Shown: positions 52,381-63,249, counted from the stretch's first letter. The stretch: 64,000 nt of DNA from Phascolarctos cinereus (GCF_002099425.1 NW_018344125.1:5079001-5143000); one strand, 5' to 3'. Numbers and translations are program-made. Notes: generated by a model from the letters alone, not told the origin.

Positions 52381-52559
52381 CTCAGACCCTCCTCACCTTA
52401 AAGAGTAAGTAATATTTGAACATAAGTGCCAGAAACAAACACAATCAACTTCTTCCTGGAGAAGTGAATGACTCAGAGGTGAAAGAATCATCTACTGGCA
52501 GAGTTAAGATTTATTTGTCTATTGTGGAAAGGATGTGAAGTGAGACTGGGGGAGGGGGT

Positions 52560-53000
52560 GGCATAATTGATGTCAAGTCTTAAAGTTTACTATTAAGTGT
52601 CTTAATTCTGATTAAGTGGCAAGGAGCCACTTCCTGGTTCTGAGAAGGGGAATAGTGTGGTTAAGAGGAAGAAGAATCTTCCTGCCACGTAGGTCTAGAG
52701 ACAAGGGGCTGTTCCAGCTTGGTCATCTAAGCAGGAGATGGAATTAGGGCCAGGACTTATTATCCAGGGAAAGAACAAGTCTGAAAAATATGTGGAGAGG
52801 ATTCAGTAGGATTTGGTGATAGATTAGATGATATGGGACAGGAACAAGAGGAATGGAAGATTTTTGAATTTCCAGATTTTGAAGCCCAGGAATGGAGAGA
52901 GAATTGTGCTACTGAGGATGCAGAAATTGAAAGTGTAGGCTTTGGGAAGAGAAGAGGATGAATTTCAATGAACCAAGTTACTTTGGTCTTTTTTTTCCTC
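52560..53000 (+). mobile_element. Y repeat, later segment
   Basis: AGGAGCCACTTCCTGGTTCT, CATCTAAGCAGGAGATGG, TGGTGATAGATTAGATGATA and TTTTTGAATTTCCAGATTTT fit the downstream half of Y. Confidence 0.5.
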
Positions 53001-53800
53001 CTGAGAGAAAAAAAAATGAGGCTAGAATATGAACACTATGATAATATTGTGGGCATTTACATGTCCAGTTAAGCCATGATGCTGAGCATCTTTTTGAAGA
53101 GATTCCCACATCCATAGCTTCCATTGTTACAATTGTAGACTGAAGACTTTTGCACATTATTCTCCTGAATTTTACATAATACCTTCATATCTGACTTCAT
53201 GTTCTCAATGTTGGTCCTTAGGTCGAATCATTTTATATTTCCCTCATGCCACTCAACAGTTCAGGTTATATGTTACAATTAATGCTTAGCAGTGGGCTAA
53301 TGTCCAGGAGGTTTACACTGCAAACTGAGGAATTAGAAAGTTTTCCATTGAGGTGCTAATATGCCCTCAGTAGTGCCATTCCCCTTTCTCCCCCACCCCC
53401 CACAATTGGCAGGGTAAATTTACACCTCAGAAACTGGATTTCTTTTTCTTTTTTTTTTTTTAGTAGTAGTATGTTTACCTGGAATCTTTGAGAAATGGCC
53501 CTGGATGTCTTGTTTTCCAGCTAAGAAACTCTGGCAGTGCCTTAAAAAGAATCATGACAAAGGCTCTCTTATTTCCTCTATGGCACTTACCAGTGTCTGA
53601 CAGTTAGTGAGTGTCAGGAGGAGGATTTGGACCCAGCTCTTCCTGAGTGGCCTAGCACTCTCTCTACTTGTGCATGACTTTATAACAAAAATATATGTCT
53701 AATTATGTGGAGGTGTTTTCTTTCTTCAATAGTACCACTCCTCTCAATTTCCAATTCTTCCTGTTCCTTTGTCCTTTATTAGCATCTAATGCTAAATACT
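53000..53800. other. Mostly unassigned; MIR trace at 53600-53680
   Basis: TGACAGTTAGTGAGTGTCAG and GAGGATTTGGACCCAGCTCT form a short antisense MIR head. I recognise nothing else. Confidence 0.45.
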
Positions 53801-53925
53801 GTTGATTCTTTTTAAACAATATCCACTCTTTGGATAACTACAGGCCCTAAATTCACCTCCTGCCTAGACTGCTTGACTGTAACAGCCCCTCTGGCTTTTT
53901 CTAGGCTGTACAAAACAGGAAGACT
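53800..53925 (+). mobile_element. L2 LINE fragment
   Basis: CACCTCCTGCCTAGACTGCT and GTAACAGCCCCTCTGGCTTT correspond to the L2 'cctggactattgcaatagcctcc' region. Confidence 0.55.
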
Positions 53926-53939
53926 TTTCCTGAGGTGCA

Positions 53940-54935
53940 TTTAAAAAAATAATCTTTTTAAACAGTTTTGAGTTCCAAATTCTCTCCCTTCCTCTGGCCC
54001 CTCCCTCACCTATTTGAGAAAGCAAGCAATGTGATACCCATTATACATGTGAAGTCATGTAAAAACATTTCCATATTAGCCATGTTGCAAAAAAAAAAAA
54101 GACAAATGTAAAGTGAAAAACAATTTGTACTCAGAGTTCATCAGTTCTCTCTCTGGAGGTAGACAGCATTTTTCATCGTGAGTCCTTTGGGATTATCTTG
54201 GATCATTGTATGAATCAGAGTAGCTAAGTCTTTCATAGTTATCACTGTTAAAATATTGCTGTTATTGGTGTAACAATGTTCTCCTGGTTCTGTTCATTTC
54301 ACTTTGTATCAGTTTAAGTCTTCCCAGGTTTTTCTGAAACCACCCTCCTCCTCATTTCTTACAGCACAGCAGTATTCCATCACAATCGTATACCATAACT
54401 TGTTCAGCCATTCCCCAAAAGATGGGTATTTCCTTGATTTCCAATTCTTTGCCACCACAAAAAAAGAGTAGTTGCTTGCTTTCCTTCTAATTTTGGCTGC
54501 CTTGGTTTTGTTTGTGCAAACCCTTTTAAATTTCATGTAATCAAAATTATCCATTTTACCTCCCATGATCCTGTCTATCTCCTGTTTGGTCATGAATTCT
54601 TCCCATATCAATAGCTCTGACAGACAGTTTTCCATGCTCCCTTAGTTTGTTTATAACAGCACCCTTTATGTCTAAATCATGTACCCATCTTGACCTTATT
54701 TTGGTATATGGTTGGTATGAGGTGTTCTGTGCCTAGTTTCTGCCAGACTACTTTCCAATTTTCCCAGCAGTTTTTGTCAAATAGAGTTCTTCCTCTAAAA
54801 GCTTGGATGGGTTTATCAAACACTAGATTACTTCAACTGCATTTTATAACACCATACTCCCTTCTCAGAATTGGGAACTTACTACTAATTATCACTCATC
54901 TTAATCAGAACTAAGAAACTTAATCTTATTAAAGC
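53940..54935 (-). mobile_element. L1 LINE 3' end with ORF2 C-terminus
   Basis: The minus strand at 54635-54309 encodes KAAKIRRKASNYSFFV, then EWLNKLWYTIVMEYCC and RKTWEDLN, matching the L1 ORF2 C-terminal region. The 3' UTR lies at lower coordinates. 54640-54930 belongs to a more 5' part of ORF2, so an internal deletion is likely. Confidence 0.9.
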
Positions 54936-55280
54936 ATTTTTTTTCTCCAAATAATAAATACTTTTGTAAATGAATCTGTCCCTCCCACTACTTCTGCCCC
55001 TGCATTGAGCCAAATTTTTTTAAAAGCCCAACCCAAAAAACAAATTCCTCAATACATCTCTACATAGTCCAGCAAAACAAATTCTCTCTTTTAGACTTGA
55101 GGCTTATCATTGCAGTGATTAGAGTTCTAAAGTCTTTCAGTGTTTTCTTTCCTTTCAAATTTTCTTTTCCTCTGTAATATCATTGTCCTTTTATAAATTG
55201 TTCTCCTGGTTCTGCTCACTTTACTCTGCATCAGTTCATAAAAGTCTTACCAGTTTCCTCTGAATTGTTTTCATTATTTT

Positions 55281-55511
55281 GTTGTTGTTGTTGTTTAGAT
55301 GTGTCCAACTCTTTGTGACCCCATTTGGAGTTTTCTTGGCAAAGAAATTATTTCCTTCTCCAGCTTATTTTACAGATGAGGAAACTGGGGCAAACAGGGT
55401 TAAGTGACTTGCCCAGGGTCACACAGCTAGGAAGTGTTTGAGGCCTAATTTGAACTCAGGTCTTCCTGACTCCAGGCCCTGCACTCTATCTATTGTGCCA
55501 CCTAGCTGCCT
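55281..55511 (-). mobile_element. R-type SINE inside L1
   Basis: (GTT)n tail, TGTCCAACTCTTTGTGACCC, then TATTGTGCCACCTAGCTGCC: a complete copy. Confidence 0.94.
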
Positions 55512-55517
55512 TGAAAT

Positions 55518-55617
55518 TTTGTTGTTTTCAGTCATTCCAGTCTTGTCTGACTCTTCGTGACCCCATTTTGGGTTTTCTTGGCAAAGATACTGGAGTGGTT
55601 TTGCCATTTCCTACTCC
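55518..55617 (-). mobile_element. R-type SINE, tail-only fragment
   Basis: GTTTTCAGTCATTCCAGTCT, CTGACTCTTCGTGACCCCAT and AGTGGTTTTGCCATTTCCTA. It stops before the core, so it is 5' truncated. Confidence 0.9.
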
Positions 55618-56159
55618 ATCATTATTTGTTATAGTACAATAACATTCCATTACATTCATATACCACCATTTCTTTAGCCATTCCCCAATAGGAATGCCCT
55701 ATTCCTATTTCTAATTTGGGGCAGCAAAAAGAGATGCTATAAATATTTTTTTACATATTGGCCCTTTTCCTCTTTATAGTAGTGGTATTGCTGGGTCAAA
55801 GGATATGTACAGTTTAGTAACTTTCTGGGCATAAATTCAAATTGCTTTCCAAAATGGCTGGACCAATTTACAACTCCACCGACAGTGTATTTGTTTTCCC
55901 AGAGCCTTTCTAACATTTGTCATTTTCCTCTTTTGTCATCGTTGTTGGTGAGTTAGAGCATTTTTTTGCCATATGGTTGTTGATAGTTTGGATTTCTTCT
56001 TTTGAAAACTGCATGTCCATATATTTTGAGCATTTATCAATTGGGGAATGGCTCATAGACACAATTTCAAAATTAAGGCCCTAAGTCAATTATGCCCTCC
56101 ATCTTCACCCTTAAAATTTCATCACCTACTCTCAAATAGTCCAATCATACTATGTCTCT

Positions 56160-56355
56160 TTTGATCCTTACAATGATTTAATCTGTGGGGAAACTGTCTG
56201 CATTACTAGATGAGTAATTCTGTCATTTCATTTTATAGAGTTTCTTAGGGCACAGAGAAGTTAACTGATGGTCATATAGTTAGGATGTGTCAGAGACAGT
56301 ATTTGAACCCAAGTCCTTAATCCCATCTTACTCTCCAGGTCCTCACTCCAATTAC
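56160..56355 (-). mobile_element. MIR-like SINE
   Basis: TTTGATCCTTACAATGATTT, CACAGAGAAGTTAACTGATG, GACAGTATTTGAACCCAAGT. Confidence 0.68.
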
Positions 56356-57235
56356 AGGTGAAGATTCTGAGCCAAAGGCTAAGTTACTTATCCAGGGGCA
56401 CACTCTCCACTACCTCTACATTCATTGGTTACACTATGCCAGAGCTGACATTCTTCAAAGAGCCAAAAAAGTTTTCAATATCAACTCTCAGGAAGGTTAA
56501 GTTATTCTGTTATAAAGTAGAACAGTTTACCTGCCTCATGGTAGCCCTTGAGATACTTTCAGTATCTTATCGACTTTGTGATCTCCCTAATGTGGGTACT
56601 CCTTCTGGCAATCTAGATTGGATCCTATTCTATGCCTTCCCATTATGTGTATCCTCTCATGAATCTTCCATAAAGAATATATCCAACATTCATTCATATA
56701 ATCCAACTTCATTCTCATAAGTTACGTATAGAGATGATTCACATGCCATCCAGGTAGGTCATCTTGCCATCGGCCCTGGTGACCCAGCTTCTCTTGACCT
56801 CTAGTAGCATCCTATACACAGGATCTCTAGAATCTATGCCCCAAATCCTCCCTTACTGGGAAATTACTCTGTTTAGCTTTACAACTCCCACCCTGGGGCT
56901 GAGCCATGTTGAATGAGTATAAACTTTCTTAGCCCACTATAACCTCAGACAAAACCATCTCAGACCAGACATGATGATTCACATCCACTACCATCCCATC
57001 CACCCACCCACCCAGGTCATCTTGCTATCTGCTCTGCTAACTACATGCACATCCTATTCCCCACCCCTCCTTCCCCCTTCCATCTCTGTCTCTTTGGACA
57101 CAGTAATCAAATCAATAGTATCATTTCTTTTGGAAAGGGTGTGTCAGTTGACTGCCCTATAAATCAATTCACCATCCCTGTGACTCCTCCAGACCCAAAT
57201 TCCTGTCTCTGACCACCATTCTTCTGTATCTGTTG
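56355..57235. other. Unassigned, with a diverged direct repeat
   Basis: GATGATTCACATGCCATCCA (from 56732) and GATGATTCACATCCACTACC (from 56972) each lead into AGGTCATCTTGC(C/T)ATC about 20-40 bp later, spaced about 240 bp apart. A 120-codon frame (56358-56720) has no recognised motif. Confidence 0.5.
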
Positions 57236-57335
57236 TCTCCTTTATTAGAATGTAAGTCAGGGATTGTCTCATTTCTCATATTTCCGGAGCTTAACATACT
57301 GCCTGGTGCATAGTAAGTGCTTAATAAATGGTTTT
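57235..57335 (+). mobile_element. L2 LINE 3' end
   Basis: TTAGAATGTAAGTCAGGGAT, TAACATACTGCCTGGTGCAT and AGTAAGTGCTTAATAAATGG. Confidence 0.82.
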
Positions 57336-57339
57336 TTTT

Positions 57340-57790
57340 TTCATTTATTCATAGGAAAGTATGTAGATGGTTGGTAGTTGCCAATCTTATTTTTTTTGTG
57401 AATACGGTCATTGATTTTCCAGCCCGAAGTATTAGCCTGTCAAGATCTTTTTGCATCCTGTTACCTGGTATGTTAGCCATCTCTTCTAGCTTTGCATCAA
57501 CTGCAAATTCAATAAGGATGTCATCAGTATCTTTATCCAGGTAGCACAGGACCAGACACAGGTCCCTGGGACACCCACTGGAGACCTCATTCCAAGTTGA
57601 TAGCAGTCTCTTTGATGTCTACTCTTTGGGTTAAGCCATTCAACCAGAAGGTTCAGATCATCTAAATGTATTCTTTTCTAGGAAATATCTGAATTTCCAT
57701 TGCCTTTCTAGTATCATCTGGAAGAAATTCTATGATGATGTGCATGATATACAAGTAGATAAGGCTTCTGTGTAATTTGTAAGCTTTTGG
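57340..57790 (+). mobile_element. CR1/L3-type LINE 3' segment
   Basis: CCTGTCAAGATCTTTTTGCA, TAGCTTTGCATCAACTGCAA, CCCTGGGACACCCACTGGAG and GTTAAGCCATTCAACCAGAA. Confidence 0.75.
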
Positions 57791-57794
57791 CCTA

Positions 57795-58440
57795 TTATTA
57801 TTTTTCTTATTAATTTATTTTGATTTATCAACAATCACTTTCATATGCTTTTGAGTTTAAAATTTTTCTCCCCCTCCCTCCCCATCACCTTCCCCAAGAT
57901 GGTGCACAATCTGATATGAGCTATACATATACATTCCTGTTAAACATATTTTCACATTAGTCATGTTGTAAGTAAGAATTAGAACCAATAGGAGAAACCA
58001 CCAGAAAGAGGAAACAAAACACAACAGAAGAAAAAAAGGGCAAATAGTATGCTTCCATCTGCATTCAAACTCCATAGTTCTTTCTTTGGATGTGGATAAA
58101 ATTTTCCATCACGAGGCCTTTGGAGATGTCTTGTATTGGTGGGAAGGGTTAAGTCTATCAATATTAATCATCACATAATATGGCTGTTACTGTACAATGT
58201 TCTCCTGGTTCTGCTCACTTCACTCAGCATCAGATCATACAAGTCTTTCCAGGTTTTTCTGAAGTCTGCCTGTTCATCATTTCTTATAGCACAATAGTAT
58301 TCCATTGCATTCATCTACCACAACTTGTTCAGCTATTCCCCAATTGATGGGCATCCTCTCAATTTCCAATTCTTTGCAAAAAAAAAAAGGAGTGGCTATA
58401 AATATTTTTGTATATGTGGGTCCTTTTCCCATTTATATGA
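57795..58440 (-). mobile_element. L1 LINE 3' end
   Basis: Antisense: TTTTGATTTATCAACAATCA, TATGCTTCCATCTGCATTCA, TTCTCCTGGTTCTGCTCACT, ATTCCCCAATTGATGGGCAT. A clean L1 end of about 640 bp. Confidence 0.93.
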
Positions 58441-58679
58441 AGGCCTCTTATTATTTAATCCTGAGCCATATTTTGCACCCTATTTTTTCAGGCCTTTCCT
58501 GTGTCTACCTGTTTTCATTTGGTTTGGAGGAGCTCATCTGTTTTTCTGAAGAAATCCCATATAATGTCTCTATTGCTTTGGTTTTTAAGGAAATTACAAA
58601 ACTTAATAGGAATAAATGCAAAGTATTATACTTGGTTCACAAGTATAGGGTGAAGGAAGCATGGCCAGGTAACAATGTA

Positions 58680-58945
58680 AGCTCCAGTTTCCTCATCCAT
58701 AACATAAGAAGGGTTAGACTAGGTAATGTCAAAGGTCCTTTCTAGACCAGTGTTTTATGATTCTATAATCTGGACATCACAGCATACATAGTAACCAAAA
58801 AAGCTATGGCTCTCTTAGGCTGCAGGCTGTATTAATTTCCTTGAGCCTGTTTATTCACATGGAAAATGAGCAGGGTTTGGTGACATGGCCTCTGAGATCA
58901 CTTCCAGCTCTAAGTCTGTGATCCCATGATCTGAATAGAAGATTC
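58680..58945 (+). mobile_element. Two D-type SINE fragments
   Basis: 58680-58760 (CAGTTTCCTCATCCATAACA, TTAGACTAGGTAATGTCAAA) and 58800-58945 (CATGGCCTCTGAGATCACTT, CCAGCTCTAAGTCTGTGATC). Confidence 0.7.
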
Positions 58946-59353
58946 ATTTAAAAAACAAGGGTGGCAATAATCCCACCATGTTCCCTGGTTTAGACAGTAT
59001 TGCATTTTACACCAAGTCAGAGAGCATACAGATGAGTACAACAGGACGGGCAAAGGTCTGGGGATGATACTATAAGATAATTTGTTGAAGGGATGAGGGA
59101 GGGGCAGGACAGGGGGGAGTGGAATTTAATGTGGGGAAGAGAAGAATTGGGGGACATAATTACTGTCTTCAACTATGTAGAGTGTTAGATGGAAGTATTA
59201 AATTCATTTTCCTTGACCCCAAAGGCCAGAACTAAGGTAACAATTGGGAGAAGTTGGTGAGTGGCAAATTTTGACTTGATGTAAGGAAAAACTTGGTAGC
59301 CATTATAACCGTCCAAAAGCAAAATCAATTTTCTCAGAAAGTAATGAATTCTC

Positions 59354-59588
59354 TGAGGTAGCTAGGGGGTGCTGCAGTGGATAGACCTCTGGGTCTGGAG
59401 TCAGGAAGACCTGCATTCAAATATGACCTCAGACACTCACTAGCTGTGTGACCCTGGGTAAGTCACTTTGCCTCTGCTTGCCTCAATCCAGTGGAGAAGG
59501 AAATGGCATACCACTCTAGTATCTTTGCCTAGAAAACCCCATACCGGGTCACAAAGAGTCAGGCATGACTAAACAACTGAACAATTAC
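59354..59588 (+). mobile_element. R-type SINE inside CR1/L3
   Basis: GAGGTAGCTAGGGGGTGCTG head. RTE-like tail CACAAAGAGTCAGGCATGAC then TAAACAACTGAACAA. AATGAATTCTC is repeated exactly on both sides. Confidence 0.95.
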
Positions 59589-59654
59589 AATGAATTCTCC
59601 AGTGCTGGTGGTATTCAGTGGAGGCTGGATTACCAGTTTTTCAGGGTGATTATT

Positions 59655-59821
59655 ATTTTTTTTTAGTGTTTTTTTAAAAAATTTTTTGCTAGGCAATGGG
59701 GTTAAGTGACTTGCCCAGGGTCACACAGCTAGTAAGTGTTTTGTGTCTGAGGCCGGATTTGAACTCAGGTCCTCCTGACTTTAGGGCTGGTGCTCTATCC
59801 ACTGCACCATCTAGCTGCCCC
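59655..59821 (-). mobile_element. W-type SINE inside CR1/L3, 16-bp target duplication
   Basis: TTTCAGGGTGATTATT is exact at 59639-59654 and 59822-59837. T-rich tail, then GCAATGGGGTTAAGTGACTT to CCATCTAGCTGCCCC. Confidence 0.97.
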
Positions 59822-59914
59822 TTTCAGGGTGATTATTGAAGGGTATTCCTGTTCAGGTACAGGTTGGACTAGTTGACCTTTCAAGATACTTTGATAGTCT
59901 CTGTTCCTGCCTTT

Positions 59915-60063
59915 TTACACTCTGTTACTACCCTGCTCTCCTGGGGTAGGTGTGGGGGTAGAAGGGAGAAATAGGTCCACTAGAGCTACTTTCCATCTCT
60001 TCAGAGTTTGATCTGCCACTTAGAGAATGTCTTCAGTTGACTTTCTTTTTGGAGTCCTAATAC

Positions 60064-60100
<37 letters not shown>

Positions 60101-60310
60101 CACATACCCCTAATACTAATATTTACTATTTATAATGCTAATACTATATACTAAATACTAATAATAGATGTCTGTAGCCATTTCTTCTTTGTCCCTCCTT
60201 TGCTGTGTTCTCACCACTTGACATATTCATGTAATGCCAATTTACATTTGGGTTTTTCCAAAAGCAGTTATTTTCCTCACTTCATAAGTTGACTCATGTT
60301 GTCTTCTGTT
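59915..60310. other. Intronic flank with a (GT)n run
   Basis: A GT microsatellite occupies 60065-60099. The last 60 bp before 60315 are pyrimidine-rich (TTGTCTTCTGTTGCAG), suitable as a splice acceptor tract. I see no repeat from 60180 to 60424. Confidence 0.6.
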
Positions 60311-60314
60311 GCAG

Positions 60315-60361
60315 ATTTTAATCACAGAAGAAATAAATATTCATCTTAAAATAGAAGGCCT
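60315..60361 (+). other. Candidate 47-nt exon
   Basis: A strong acceptor (TTGTCTTCTGTTGCAG) is followed by 47 nt and a consensus donor (CCT|GTAAGTATT). One frame is fully open and reads ILITEEINIHLKIEG; the other two contain stops. It lies in a repeat-free pocket between a CR1/L3 tract and an L1. No ATG occurs in it, so it is either an internal coding exon or a 5' UTR exon. Joined to the CpG-island donor at 34691, the upstream open frame would stop, which favours UTR. I do not recognise the gene. A chance acceptor/donor pair remains possible. Confidence 0.45.
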
Positions 60362-60424
60362 GTAAGTATTGGAATTATTTAAATGTTCTGTTTGCCTTTT
60401 AAAATTGCAAATTAAGAATTTCAT

Positions 60425-60920
60425 ATTTTTTTATTTTAAAATATATTTTATTTCTTTTCCAATTACATATAAGAAGAATTTTTTAACTTTCATTTTAAAA
60501 AATTTTGAGTTCCAAATACCCTCCCTTCCTTCTTCTCCCCCCTTATTGAGAAGCCAAGCAATGTGATGTAGGTCATACATGTTTGGTCATGCAAACATAT
60601 TTCTATATTAGTCATGTTGTGAAAGAATAGATTTCCCCCCCTCAAAAAAAAAAAGAACCAAGAAAAAGAAAGTAAAAGAAAGTATGCTTCAATCTGCATT
60701 CAGATTTCATCAGTTTCTTCTCTGGAGGTAAACAGTATTTTTTATTTCCTTTGGAATTGTCTTGGATCATTGTGTTGCTGAGAATAGCTAAATCATTCAC
60801 AGCTGATCATTGTACAATATTGCTATTGCTGTGTCCAGTGTTTCCTGAATTTGCTCACTTCACTTTATATCAGTTCATCTAAGTCTTTCCAGGTTTTTCT
60901 AAAAGCATCCTGCTTATCAT
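60425..60920 (-). mobile_element. L1 LINE 3' end
   Basis: TTTTGAGTTCCAAATACCCT, AAGCCAAGCAATGTGATGTA, GAATTGTCTTGGATCATTGT and TCTAAGTCTTTCCAGGTTTT, antisense. Confidence 0.92.
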
Positions 60921-60921
60921 T

Positions 60922-61000
60922 TCTTTTTTTAAATTATTTGATATATTTCATTTTTTCCCCCAATTACATGTCAAGACAATTTTTAACATTCATTTTGTTA

Positions 61001-61031
<31 letters not shown>

Positions 61032-63060
61032 GGCAATTGGGGTTAAGTGACTTGCCCAGGGTCACACAGCTAGTAAGTGTCAAGAATTTGGTCTGAGGCC
61101 GAATTTGAACTCAGGCCCTCCTGACTTCAGGGCCAGTGCTTTTTCCACTGATCCACCTAGCTGCCCCTTAACATTCATTTTTACAAGATTTTGAGTTCCA
61201 AATTTTTATCCCTCCCTCTCTTCCCCTTTTCCAAAAATGGTAGGCAGTTTAATATAGGTTATACATGTGCTATCATGTAAAACATATTTCCATATTAGTC
61301 ACATTTGTGAAAGAAGAAACAGATCAAAAGAAAAAGAAACACAAAAAAGAATAAAGTAAGTGAATAAAATATGCTTCAAGCTGCATTCAGAGTCTTTATC
61401 TGGATGTGGATAGCATTTTCCTTTGTGAGTCCTTTGTACTTGTGTTAGATAATTGTGTTGCTGAGAAGAGCTGAGTCGATAGTTGATCATCACACAATGT
61501 TGCTGATACTGTGTACAATGTTTTCCTGCTTCTGTTAATTTCACTTTGCATCAGTTCATACAAGTCTTTCCAGGTTTTTCTGAAATCTGCCTGTTCATGC
61601 TTCTCTTGGGTCTTGATATTGGAGATCAATTTTTTGGCTTAATTCTCGTCTTCTCCTTATGAAAACTTGAAATTCTTCTATTTCCATTGAATGACCATTT
61701 TTTACCTTGTTGTATTATGCTTAATTTTGCCAGGTAAGTGATTCTTGGTTGTAGTCCTAGCTCCTTTGCTTTCCAGAATATCATGTTCCATGATCTCCAG
61801 TCCCTTAATGTTGCAGCTGCTAAGTCCTGTGTAATCCTGATTGTGACTCCCTGATATTTGATTTGTTTCTTTTTGGCCACCTGCAGTATTTTTTCCTTGA
61901 CTTGATAGTTCTGTAATTTGGCTGTAATGTTCCTTCGAATCTTTATTTTGGGATCTCTTTCCTGAGGTGATCGGTGGATTCTTCCAATGCCTATTTTCCC
62001 CTCTGGTTCCAGGATACCAGGGCAGTTTTCCTTGATAATTTCTTAAAAGAGGCTGGCCAAGTTCTCCTTTTGATTATGTCTTTGTCCAATGATTCTGACA
62101 TTGTCTGTCCTGGATCTATTTTTCAGGTCAGTTGTTTTTCCCGTGAGGCATTTTAAATTTTCTTCTACTTTTTGATTCTTTTGAATTTGTTTGATTGATT
62201 CTTGATGCCTCAAAGTCATTAGCTTCCATTTCCCCAATTCTAACTTTTAAAGAATTGTTTTGCTTGATTAGCTTTTGTACTTTCTTTTCTATTCATCCAA
62301 TTGTATTTAAGAAGTTGTTTTCTTCAGTGGATTTTTGTATCTCCTTTTCCATTTGGCCAATTCTACTTTTTAAGCAATTGTTTTCTTTTTCCAAGCTGTT
62401 GACTCTTTTTTCATAATTCTGTTGCATCACTCTCATTTCTTTTCCCAATTTTTCTTCTGCCTCTCTTATATGATTTTTAAGCTCCTTTTGAGCTCTTTCA
62501 TGAGTTCTTTCTAGGCTTGAGACTATATCCCGTTTTTCTTTGGGGTTTTGCCCATAGGTGTTTTGACATTGTTGTCTTCTTCTGAGTTTGTGTCTTGGTC
62601 TTCCCTGTCACCATAATAACTTTCTATGGTCAGATTTTTTTTTTATTGTTTTTTGCTCATTTTTTTTTGGCCTTTTTCCTTTCTTTTAAATTTAAGCTCT
62701 GCTCCTAGGGTAGAAAGGGCACAGTCTCAGGCGTTTTGTGCCAGGGGCTACAGGCCCTTGGCTGTTTACCTGGTGCTACACTGATGTTACCCTGAGGCCC
62801 ACAGGGGACTCTCCTGTCTGGTGCTTCTCTGAGGGGGTGGGAGGTAGCTAGTGCTGCTGGAGGCAGTAGGGGTCTGGCAGCTTACCTGGTGCTGAGATGG
62901 AGTCCTAGTGCTGGTGTCTGGAGTGTGCTGAGGCTGGTGGGATGTTTCTGCATTTCCCCAGGGCTACACTAAAACACATGGTGTTCTGGCCACTAGAGGT
63001 TGCCTGTTTGTCTGGGGCTATGCTGAAGTACATGGTGGTTCTCAGACTCATATACCTTTT
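60922..63060 (-). mobile_element. Half-L1 (HAL1-like): ORF1 joined to an L1 3' end
   Basis: On the minus strand, a 5' UTR-like GC-rich part (about 63060-62690) leads into an ORF1 remnant. The coiled-coil region (about 62540-62240) is followed by DLKNRSRTDNVRIIG at 62160-62090, equivalent to the L1 ORF1p RRM start. The C-terminal domain at 61880-61626 reads YQGVTIRITQDLAAATLRDW and LQPRITYLAKLSI. At about 61597 the text switches straight to the last residues of ORF2 (ADFRKTWKDLYELMQSE) and the 3' UTR. Nearly all of ORF2 is absent. Stops break the frames. A W-type SINE interrupts the 3' UTR. Confidence 0.85.
60997..61168 (-). mobile_element. W-type SINE with (GTT)n tail inside the half-L1
   Basis: Ten or so TTG units, then GGCAATTGGGGTTAAGTGAC to GATCCACCTAGCTGCCCC. 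TAACATTCATTTT is repeated on both sides. Confidence 0.96.
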
Positions 63061-63098
63061 TAGAAAAGTAGTCATGTTTACAGATGTTGTGATGATTT

Positions 63099-63247
63099 TG
63101 GGGGTTTTTTTGGTGAGGCAATTGAGGTTAAGTGACTTGCCCAGAATCACACAGCTAATGAGTGTTATGTGTCTGAGGCTGGATTTGAACTCGGGTCCTC
63201 CTGAATCTAGGGCTAGTGCTCTATCCACTGTGCCACCTAGCTGCCCC
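63099..63247 (-). mobile_element. W-type SINE
   Basis: GAGGCAATTGAGGTTAAGTG to GTGCCACCTAGCTGCCCC. GATGATTTT flanks both sides. Confidence 0.95.
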
Positions 63248-63249
63248 TC

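Larger units (their letters stand above)
54940..56054 (-). mobile_element. Second L1 3' end, split by two R-type SINE pieces
   Basis: TTCTCCTGGTTCTGCTCACT and ACTCTGCATCAGTTCATAAA lie left of the SINEs. CCAACATTCCATTACATTC-like text, AATTTACAACTCCACCGACA and ATCAATTGGGGAATGGCT lie right. Confidence 0.88.
58590..59910 (+). mobile_element. CR1/L3-type LINE tract with SINE insertions
   Basis: TAATAGGAATAAATGCAAAG, GTATAGGGTGAAGGAAGCAT, TTTGACTTGATGTAAGGAAA, GTATTCAGTGGAGGCTGGAT and TTGGACTAGTTGACCTTTCA trace the CR1/L3 3' region. It is broken by D-type (58680-58945), R-type and W-type SINEs. Confidence 0.75.

Noticed and set aside
54309-54635. 108-codon minus-strand frame as a host gene
   Set aside because: It matches the L1 ORF2 C-terminus and is followed by an L1 3' UTR.
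61626-61880. 84-codon minus-strand frame as a host gene
   Set aside because: It is the L1 ORF1p C-terminal domain within the half-L1.
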